From the NCBI GenBank assembly GCA_007124105.1, contig SLFT01000446.1:1-20188 (forward strand): a DNA stretch of 20,188 nt. Direction: 5' to 3'. Source of the DNA: Candidatus Hydrogenedentota bacterium (GTDB taxonomy: Bacteria > Hydrogenedentota > Hydrogenedentia > Hydrogenedentales > CAITNO01). Each line of letters opens with the position of its first letter. Position 1 is the stretch's first letter. The notes beneath the pieces were generated by a model. The model saw nothing but the letters and a program-made list of their open reading frames with translations, was not told where the DNA came from and made no database searches. Both the position numbers and the translations under genes were made by a program. This document shows, in pieces, positions 14,651-20,188 of the stretch.

Positions 14651-15020
14651 TATTTCGTACGACAAGATTCATATTCGCGAGCTGCGCGTCCACTGTATTG
14701 TGGGTATTTTTCCTGAAGAACGCGAAAAAAAGCAGGAGATTGAACTGAACATTACCCTTTACACGAATCTAAGCGATGCGGGCAAGAGCGATGCCATCAC
14801 CGATACTGTAGATTACAAGGAGATAAAACTACGCGTTCTGGAGATGGTGGAGGGCTCCAGCTTCTACCTGATAGAACGATTGGCGCAGGCTGTGGCCGAC
14901 CTCTGCCTTGAAGCGCCCCGTGTCGAGGCCGTTACTATTACACTGGACAAACCCGGCGCGTTACGATTCGCGCGTAGTGTGGCCGTGGAAATCACCCGGA
15001 GAAAACACAATGGACGTTAA
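14643..15020 (+). CDS. folB: Dihydroneopterin aldolase
   Basis: A 125-residue FolB, normal length. It splits 7,8-dihydroneopterin to 6-hydroxymethyl-7,8-dihydropterin and glycolaldehyde in folate synthesis. Family signatures are the N-terminal RVHCIVGIFPEERE with the substrate-anchoring Glu near residue 26, VDYKE with Tyr58, and ITLDKPGALRFA with the catalytic Lys103. The ATG at 14643 overlaps the upstream SDR stop by 8 bp, and GAGG lies about 9 nt before it. The end overlaps folK by 11 bp, so translation is coupled along the operon. The active enzyme is usually an octamer. Confidence 0.95.
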   Translation: MNSISYDKIHIRELRVHCIVGIFPEEREKKQEIELNITLYTNLSDAGKSDAITDTVDYKEIKLRVLEMVEGSSFYLIERLAQAVADLCLEAPRVEAVTITLDKPGALRFARSVAVEITRRKHNGR

Positions 15021-15552
15021 GAATGGCGCTACTTATGCAGGCGCCTGTTACATCGGCGTAAGCGCAAACCTCAACCCCGAACGCAATATTATCAGAGCCT
15101 TGGACCTGCTGCAGAAAACATATCCGTTTACGGGGGTATCAAGATTCTACCGCACCAGGGCAATAGACCGTCCCGAACAGCCCGACTACCTCAACGGCGT
15201 TGTCGGCATAGAACACGACGGCGCGTTGCGGCCCCTGAAATTCAATGTGCTGCGCAAAATAGAAACCGCGCTCGGGCGGGAACGCTCCAAAGACTCCTGG
15301 GCGGCGCGGCCTATTGATCTCGATATCCTGTTGTGCGGCGATCTAATTGTGCGCGAGACGGGACTCATTGTGCCCGACCCCGACATCCGCGAACGACCGT
15401 TTATCATGGCAGCACTACTCGACTTGGACCCGGATATTACGCTGCCTGATAACCGCGGCCCACTCAACGCCATTGCGAAAAGCCCGGCGATCAAACAGGT
15501 GGAGGTGGCCCGCGCTTTCACGCAGAAAGTCAAGGAAAGGTTTGCGCCATGA
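15010..15552 (+). CDS. folK: 2-amino-4-hydroxy-6-hydroxymethyldihydropteridine pyrophosphokinase
   Basis: A 180-residue HPPK that transfers pyrophosphate from ATP to 6-hydroxymethyl-7,8-dihydropterin, the product of FolB. The family signature is WAARPIDLDILL at 97-108, with R100 and the metal-binding D103 and D105. The N-terminal strand reads CYIGVSANLNPERNI; in most HPPKs it is YIGLGSN, so the loop here is slightly divergent. The FolB start region overlaps by 11 bp at the 5' end. GGAG lies 8 nt before the ATG. At the 3' end ATGA is shared with folE. No folP follows in the window, so dihydropteroate synthase must be elsewhere. Confidence 0.95.
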   Translation: MDVKNGATYAGACYIGVSANLNPERNIIRALDLLQKTYPFTGVSRFYRTRAIDRPEQPDYLNGVVGIEHDGALRPLKFNVLRKIETALGRERSKDSWAARPIDLDILLCGDLIVRETGLIVPDPDIRERPFIMAALLDLDPDITLPDNRGPLNAIAKSPAIKQVEVARAFTQKVKERFAP

Positions 15553-16115
15553 ATACAGACCGCGTTGCCGCGCTGATGCGCGAACTATTGATTGAGATAG
15601 GGGAAGACCCTAATCGCGACGGCCTGCTCAAGACGCCCGAACGATTTGCGCATGCCATGAACTTCCTGACCCAGGGCTATAAACAGGACCTTCATGAGAT
15701 AGTAAACAACGCTATCTTCGACGCCGAATCCAATAATATGATTATTATGCGCGACATCGAGCTTTACAGCCTGTGCGAGCATCATGTCCTGCCATTCTTT
15801 GGGCGCGCCCACGTAGGCTATATCGCGCGCGATAAAGTCATCGGCTTGAGCAAGATTGCGCGCATCGTGGATTATTTCGCGCGACGGCTTCAGATTCAAG
15901 AACGGCTTACCGCGCAAATTGCGCGCGCCATCATGGACCACACCAACGCCGAAGGCGTCGGCGTCGTGGTGGAATGCCGCCATCTATGCACCATGATGCG
16001 CGGCGTTGAAAAGCAGACATCCATCATGACCACCTCATCGGTACTGGGCAGCTTCCACGACGACGAAATTACGCGCCAGGAGTTCTTACAGTTGATTAAC
16101 AGAAAAGCCTATTGA
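15549..16115 (+). CDS. folE: GTP cyclohydrolase I
   Basis: A 188-residue FolE, slightly shorter at the N-terminus than the 222-residue E. coli enzyme. It converts GTP to 7,8-dihydroneopterin triphosphate plus formate, the first step of the pathway whose later steps lie just upstream. Zinc ligands are present at family spacing: C76 and H79 in SLCEHHVLPFFG and C147 in CRHLCTMMRGV. The 71-residue gap from C76 to C147 equals that of C110 to C181 in E. coli. Catalytic His residues are present in the same motifs. The ATG shares 4 bp with the folK stop, and AGGAAAGG lies 8 nt upstream. It is the last gene of the operon; no clear terminator is visible in the 53-bp gap to the convergent gene. Confidence 0.97.
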   Translation: MNTDRVAALMRELLIEIGEDPNRDGLLKTPERFAHAMNFLTQGYKQDLHEIVNNAIFDAESNNMIIMRDIELYSLCEHHVLPFFGRAHVGYIARDKVIGLSKIARIVDYFARRLQIQERLTAQIARAIMDHTNAEGVGVVVECRHLCTMMRGVEKQTSIMTTSSVLGSFHDDEITRQEFLQLINRKAY

Positions 16116-16168
16116 CCGTTGCATGGTCATCACCGTAGTTGCATCAGAAACCGGATGAGATATACGGG

Positions 16169-17353
16169 CTAGTTCTCTGGCAACGTTTCACGCAACAGCC
16201 GAAGCGCGTTTTCGCCCATGATTTTGGCGATATCGTCGCGAGACATATCCGCCTGGAGCAGCGCGTCCGTGATTAGGGAAACGCCGCTGGCGTCAAAGGG
16301 CGTTGTGACAGCGCCATCGAAATCGGAACCCAGCGCCAGATGGTCCACGCCGACCAGCGCAACCCCATAGAGGAGCGCGCGGGTAATGGAGGCCACATCG
16401 CGCCCGCCGGTTGTCCAGGGGAAATAGGCAACACCGATGACGCCGCCCTGTCCGGCTATTCGCCGCGCATGGACGTCGCTGAGGTTGCGTTCATTGTCGC
16501 ATACCCCGGTGAACCCGGCGTGTGACACCGTCACCGGACGGGTTGCAATATCCAATACATCGTCAATCAGCGCGGGCGAGGCGTGGGCAAGGTCTATCAA
16601 AATACGCTTTTCTTCCATGCGCCGGACAACCGCTTCTCCAAATGCCGTCAGTCCGCCGCGATTTCCCCCATGTGCCGCGCCGCCGACATCATTACCCGCC
16701 AGATGCACCAACCCCGCAATACGCACACCGGCATCATACAGTGTATCCAGATTCTCGAGATTGCCTTCAAGACAATGCAACCCCTCCACACCCAGAACGC
16801 CCGCTGTCAGGGTCGGAGCCCTTTCCCTGTCGCGCAGGTACGCTTCGAGTTGCGTCGTCGAGGCAACAATACGAAACGTGCCTTCCGACCGCTTTTCAAG
16901 CGCGTGCAGCCGTTCCGTAGCATACAACGCCCTTTCAAACGTACTTGTCCAAGCACGCCTGGGCCAGCGTTGCGCTGCGATCAGCAGAGTAAGCGCATCG
17001 AAATCGGTTGGGAGCCAGGGAACACCCGCGCACACCGGCGTCTGTGTTGGAATAGCAAATATTTGAAGCGCAACGTTGCCTTCCGTGAGACGGGGCAAGT
17101 CCACATGTCCATAATTGGCGCGCACCGACAAATCGCGCGACGAAATCAAGGCGTCGCAATGTAAATCCACAACGGTTAAGGATTGGTGCAACGCCTCTGC
17201 TTCAGGCATTACGACGTAAGGCCTATTCAGACGTGTCCGATTGACGAGGCGATCAAACAGGGGCGGCACACACCAGAAAAAGAAAAGAACGCCCGCCAGC
17301 GCAAAAGCAGTCGCTCCGCCAATAAGACATCGTTTCCAACCTCGCTTATACAT
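16169..17353 (-). CDS. Membrane-anchored M19 (renal) dipeptidase
   Basis: A 394-residue zinc dipeptidase of peptidase family M19. An N-terminal signal anchor (about residues 9-30, CLIGGATAFALAGVLFFFW) would place the catalytic domain outside the cytoplasm. The metal ligands stand in family order: H65 and D67 in VDLHCDAL, E190 in GVEGLHCLEG, H257 in IDLAHAS, H278 in VSHAGFTGV, and D344 in LGSDFDG. Members hydrolyse dipeptides, often those with D-amino acids, and some cleave beta-lactams. The ATG at 17353 has GGAG 10 nt upstream; in-frame ATGs at 17428 and 17434 are less well placed, and one at 17563 lies upstream of the promoter. The gene converges with folE and appears to be transcribed alone. 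Confidence 0.92.
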   Translation of the reverse strand: MYKRGWKRCLIGGATAFALAGVLFFFWCVPPLFDRLVNRTRLNRPYVVMPEAEALHQSLTVVDLHCDALISSRDLSVRANYGHVDLPRLTEGNVALQIFAIPTQTPVCAGVPWLPTDFDALTLLIAAQRWPRRAWTSTFERALYATERLHALEKRSEGTFRIVASTTQLEAYLRDRERAPTLTAGVLGVEGLHCLEGNLENLDTLYDAGVRIAGLVHLAGNDVGGAAHGGNRGGLTAFGEAVVRRMEEKRILIDLAHASPALIDDVLDIATRPVTVSHAGFTGVCDNERNLSDVHARRIAGQGGVIGVAYFPWTTGGRDVASITRALLYGVALVGVDHLALGSDFDGAVTTPFDASGVSLITDALLQADMSRDDIAKIMGENALRLLRETLPEN

Positions 17354-17497
17354 AGGGCTTGACTCCGTTTCTTGCCAACACGAGGCATTCCTGACGCCCG
17401 GGAACAAATTTTCCTGTCCGGAAGACATCGCCATATATCGCCTGCAGTATGGTATTCTGTAAAGGCTGTGTTGTACAGTGCCTATCGCGTCTGCCTC

Positions 17498-17526
17498 AAT
17501 GTATGCATAATACGCGAACTTGTCAA
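17498..17526 (-). promoter_or_regulatory. Sigma-70-like promoter for the M19 dipeptidase
   Basis: On the minus strand a perfect -35 TTGACA (17526-17521) precedes TACATT (17503-17498, 4/6 to the -10 consensus) by 17 nt. The start would be near 17491, leaving about 138 nt of leader before the chosen ATG at 17353. It rules out the ATG at 17563 as the start. Confidence 0.55.
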
Positions 17527-17588
17527 GCGCTTCAAGAAAATCGCCCAGGGCAATTCCGCACACGCGATCGGAATCCTATTACAGGATG

Positions 17589-17622
17589 ACTAGACAGTGT
17601 TTGCATAAGTGCGGTGTCTAGT
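17589..17622 (-). terminator. Hairpin downstream of the Gfo/Idh gene
   Basis: A perfect 8-bp inverted repeat ACTAGACA (17589-17596) and TGTCTAGT (17615-17622) with an 18-nt loop. It lies 29 bp beyond the stop of the minus-strand oxidoreductase and 63 bp before the -35 of the dipeptidase promoter. A second small hairpin, ATCCT/AGGAT, adjoins it at about 17573-17587. No T-run follows, so factor-independent termination is doubtful. Confidence 0.35.
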
Positions 17623-17651
17623 AGATTGCCGACAGTATTTTTTGGAACGGT

Positions 17652-19007
17652 TTACAACGACCAGCCCTCGCGATAAGGGGGATTGATGAATGCCGTAGCG
17701 TCTGGGTTGTCTTTGAAGGTCATGGTTTCGGCATCCCAGCGGAGGATGGTGCGTGGGAAACGTTTGGCTATGTTGCCGAGGAGCGCCGTTTCGGTGAGCG
17801 GGCCGGAATACGTGAAATCGGCGCCGGCGGGCGTACCGCTCTTGCAACCACGCACCCAGTCCATTTCGTGGGAGCCGGACACGCGCTCGATAGTCTCGGG
17901 CGGCGGGGTAAACGCATCCATCTTTGCCTTGGGCAGCAGGCGCGGGCTATTGCCGTAGGTGCCGCAAGTGAGCAGACCGTTTTCACCGACGAATAATGCG
18001 CCGCCTTCGCCGTCGCCAAGGTCGCGGGGATTCTCCACATCCGGATGGCGCGGCGGTTCCAGTCCGTCGTACCAAGACAGCGTAACCGGTGGCATGTCGC
18101 CCCGTGCGGGGAACTGGTAGCGCACGATGGTGGCGATGGGGTGGGTTTCGGGATTGAGGTTGGTGCTATTTGCTTCTACTGTTTCCGGAGCGCCGAGATT
18201 GAGCGCCCACACGACTGGGTCAAGGGTGTGCGCGCCCCGGTCGCCCATCATGCCGCAGCCAAAGTCCCACCAACTGCGCCAGGTAAGCGGATGATAGGTG
18301 GGATGATAAGGCCGATAAGGCGCGGGGCCGAGCCACAGGTCCCAGTCGAGCGTATCGGGCACAGGCGGCGCTTCCTCTGGACGCGCGCCCAACGGCGAAC
18401 TCCAGTAGGCGTGCCCCCAAGGGTAGTAACTGAGACTGCACCATGTAATAACTTCATGCACCTTGCCTATGGCGCCCGCGGCGATCCACTCGCAGACCTG
18501 CCGCGCGTCCCGGCCGGAGTGTCCCTGTATGCCCATCTGGGTGCATACGCCCGTTTCCTTCGCGAATGCTGCAAGCCGACGTGATTCATGGACCGTGTGA
18601 GTCAACGGTTTTTGACAGTAGACATGTTTGCCTGCGCGCATCGCCGCCATGGCGATGACGGCATGAGTATGATCGGGCGTCGCAATGACAACGGCATCCA
18701 AATCCTTTTCTCTTTCCAACATGACGCGGTAGTCGGTGTAGACCTGTGCATTCGGATATTCCTGGAAGGTCTTTGCCGCATATTCCGTGTCCACATCACA
18801 CAGCGCCACAATGTTCTCGGATTGCAGGTGACGCAGGTTGCCTGCGCCCATACCGCCAACGCCGATACCCGCAATATTCAGTTTCTCGTGCGGCGCGGCA
18901 AAGGCCGTTCCGCCAAGTACGTGACGCGGTACGATATGGAACAGCGTCGCTGCTGCAGCGCCCCGTGCGGTTGTTTCAAAAAATGTTCGGCGGTCCATTG
19001 CCTTCAT
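17652..19007 (-). CDS. Tat-exported Gfo/Idh/MocA-family oxidoreductase
   Basis: A 451-residue NAD(P)-dependent dehydrogenase. The N-terminus MKAMDRRTFFETTARG with a following hydrophobic stretch to FAAP is a twin-arginine signal (R6-R7), so the folded, cofactor-loaded enzyme would be exported. The Rossmann loop GIGVGGMGAG is at 48-57, and CQKP at 131-134 matches the family EKP motif with its catalytic Lys. The C-terminal half has the Trp-rich pattern SWWDFGCGMMGDRGAH common in exported planctomycete-type members. Such enzymes oxidise or reduce sugar hydroxyls, often forming 3-keto-sugars. AAGGA lies 8 nt before the ATG at 19007. It follows a DUF1080 gene by 139 bp, a frequent pairing in glycoside breakdown. 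The substrate is unknown. Confidence 0.92.
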   Translation of the reverse strand: MKAMDRRTFFETTARGAAAATLFHIVPRHVLGGTAFAAPHEKLNIAGIGVGGMGAGNLRHLQSENIVALCDVDTEYAAKTFQEYPNAQVYTDYRVMLEREKDLDAVVIATPDHTHAVIAMAAMRAGKHVYCQKPLTHTVHESRRLAAFAKETGVCTQMGIQGHSGRDARQVCEWIAAGAIGKVHEVITWCSLSYYPWGHAYWSSPLGARPEEAPPVPDTLDWDLWLGPAPYRPYHPTYHPLTWRSWWDFGCGMMGDRGAHTLDPVVWALNLGAPETVEANSTNLNPETHPIATIVRYQFPARGDMPPVTLSWYDGLEPPRHPDVENPRDLGDGEGGALFVGENGLLTCGTYGNSPRLLPKAKMDAFTPPPETIERVSGSHEMDWVRGCKSGTPAGADFTYSGPLTETALLGNIAKRFPRTILRWDAETMTFKDNPDATAFINPPYREGWSL

Positions 19008-19109
19008 TGTTGCGTTCCTTGTATCTACTTAGGAAAATTACATTGTTGCGTGTTTACTATAAACTGCGCTCAACTGCCAGGCGGTCTGGCGGCTATTCAC
19101 CAACAACTG

Positions 19110-19140
19110 GCCTGAAACATAATACGCTGGGTATTCAGGC
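19110..19140 (-). terminator. Bulged hairpin just after the DUF1080 gene
   Basis: Stem GCCTG (19110-19114) and CAGGC (19136-19140) continues, after a 6-nt bulge, into AATAC (19121-19125) and GTATT (19131-19135) with a 5-nt loop. It begins 7 bp past the stop of the minus-strand gene. There is no T-run, so it may stabilise the mRNA end or attenuate transcription between the two genes rather than end it. Confidence 0.4.
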
Positions 19141-19146
19141 GGCGGC

Positions 19147-20188
19147 TTATTCGAGAACGTAAATATCCTTCCATGCAACGCCATCCGCGCCGCCGGTATG
19201 CAACTGCAATGCAAAACTGCCCTCAAACAACCGCCGATCGTCGTCTTCAATATCAAGCACTTGTATGCCGTTTACCCATGTTGTCGCCCGGTTGCCACGG
19301 GCGCGAATTTCTATTTCATTCCACGCGCCCACGCGCAACGCCGTGGCCTCCATGGCGGTATGGTCGGGTTTCACCAACCAGCCGCGCTGGTAACTTTCAT
19401 ATATCCAGCCAGTGCTGCCTGGATAGTTAGGTTCGACTTCCCCCTGCAACCCTGCAATAAGCGGATACCCGTCTTTCTCACGCAGTTGGATAGTAGAATG
19501 ATAAAAGAGACCGTAATTGCCGTCTCCCAGCATCTTGAATCCACCGCGCACACGAAAGTCCTTGAATATTTCTTCGGTGGCCAGATAGCCTTCGGATTGC
19601 TTTGGGCCGCTGCGCCCCATGATAACGCCGTCTTCCACCGCCCATTCCTCTTCACCCCATTCCTTCCAGCCGTTCAACGTTTTGCCGTCGAACAATGCCC
19701 GCCACCCGCCGTCACGTCCGTAATCCTTCACCCGTATGTTGCGATACGCTATTTCGGTGAAATCATCTTCTGACTGAAACGGAAAAACCTGCAATGCGAT
19801 AAAGCCGCCGATGAAGGCCTCGTCCTCGATCTTGCAGGCGAGCACATCGTGCAAATACACGGCAACCTCATTGTTCCGGGCCACCACGCGCATTGTGTTC
19901 CAGTCACGCTGTTTCAGGGTCTTCGCCGCTTCCTGGGACGGCTCTGCGAGATAACCCCGGCCATTCTCGCACATAATGACGCCCGTGCCCAGTCTGCGAC
20001 GGGTCTCCACATTTGCCTGATAGCCATACATCTGCCGGGGCGCGTCATGCACGGTTTCTCCTTCTTGAAGAGGCATACGCGGCAACCAGTGCGACCGCAA
20101 TTGTATGCCGCCGTTAGTGGGCGTGGGCGTACGAAACTCAAATTCAATTTCGCAATCGGCAAACTCACGCGCTTCATAGAGCAGCCAG
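19147..20188 (-). CDS. Two-domain DUF1080 protein (3-keto-disaccharide hydrolase-like), 5' end beyond window
   Basis: The frame is open to the right edge, giving 346 visible residues; the true start and any signal peptide lie outside. Two copies of the DUF1080 jelly-roll domain follow one another. The first is cut at its N-terminus: FADCEIEFEFRTP, then NGGIQLRSHW, ending near residue 155. The second, from about 160 to 346, opens with the classic WRALFDGKTLNGWKEWG, followed by WAVEDGVIMG and NYGLFYHSTI. It ends with GADGVAWKDIYVLE. DUF1080 domains resemble concanavalin-like glycan-binding or hydrolysing folds, and some members hydrolyse 3-keto-glycosides. The Gfo/Idh gene downstream could supply such 3-keto substrates, so the pair fits one pathway. 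Which domain is catalytic cannot be told here. Confidence 0.9.
   Translation of the reverse strand, partial: WLLYEAREFADCEIEFEFRTPTPTNGGIQLRSHWLPRMPLQEGETVHDAPRQMYGYQANVETRRRLGTGVIMCENGRGYLAEPSQEAAKTLKQRDWNTMRVVARNNEVAVYLHDVLACKIEDEAFIGGFIALQVFPFQSEDDFTEIAYRNIRVKDYGRDGGWRALFDGKTLNGWKEWGEEEWAVEDGVIMGRSGPKQSEGYLATEEIFKDFRVRGGFKMLGDGNYGLFYHSTIQLREKDGYPLIAGLQGEVEPNYPGSTGWIYESYQRGWLVKPDHTAMEATALRVGAWNEIEIRARGNRATTWVNGIQVLDIEDDDRRLFEGSFALQLHTGGADGVAWKDIYVLE

Noticed and set aside
16116..16168. A shared terminator between the convergent folE and dipeptidase genes
   Set aside because: No inverted repeat with a stable stem or T-run is visible in these 53 bp.
1..20188. tRNA, rRNA or CRISPR content
   Set aside because: No T-loop-like tRNA pattern, rRNA core sequence or regularly spaced direct repeats were found on reading both strands by eye.

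Overview
The window is a bacterial chromosome segment with 15 protein genes, two of them cut by the window edges. No rRNA, tRNA, CRISPR array or transposase gene is visible. Twin-arginine-targeted Gfo/Idh dehydrogenases, DUF1080 proteins, many short operons on both strands and a moderately high GC content recall Hydrogenedentota or the PVC/Planctomycetes-like environmental bacteria. This is an inference from gene content only; no marker gene fixes the phylum.

Layout. (1) 1-4532, minus strand: a transcription unit reading phenylacetate-CoA-ligase-like enzyme, tandem ACT-domain protein, second phenylacetate-CoA-ligase-like enzyme, and DegT/DnrJ/EryC1 aminotransferase, which runs off the left edge. 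A good sigma-70-type promoter lies at 4676-4704. (2) 4533-5020: a divergent control region with a 91-bp hairpin element (4797-4887). (3) 5021-5983, plus: a secreted phosphodiesterase of the PLC/GDPD superfamily. (4) 5984-6565: a 582-bp gap holding a terminator-like hairpin and, at 6377-6537, a run of four hairpins ending in a T7 tail. This is a candidate small RNA with a pyrimidine-rich loop resembling an anti-Shine-Dalgarno sequence. (5) 6566-9856, minus: an RND efflux permease without a neighbouring adaptor gene and with a Met-rich repeat. (6) 10239-11039, plus: a solitary beta-class DNA amino-methyltransferase. (7) 11168-12442, minus: a membrane-anchored TPR protein. (8) 12646-13578, minus: a divergent glucosamine-6-phosphate deaminase-like protein. 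(9) 13910-16115, plus: a translationally coupled pterin/folate operon of pteridine-reductase-like SDR, folB, folK and folE. (10) 16169-17353, minus: a membrane-anchored M19 dipeptidase. (11) 17652-20188, minus: a Tat-exported Gfo/Idh oxidoreductase downstream of a two-domain DUF1080 protein, cut by the right edge.

How the parts fit. The clearest pathway is region 9: FolE makes dihydroneopterin triphosphate from GTP, FolB and FolK carry it to 6-hydroxymethyl-dihydropterin pyrophosphate, and the SDR probably reduces a pterin or dihydrofolate. FolP and a DHFR are not in the window. Region 1 looks like aryl-acid activation under ACT-domain sensing. Region 11 fits periplasmic oxidation and cleavage of sugars through 3-keto intermediates.

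The best candidate for something undescribed is the structured RNA at 6377-6537.
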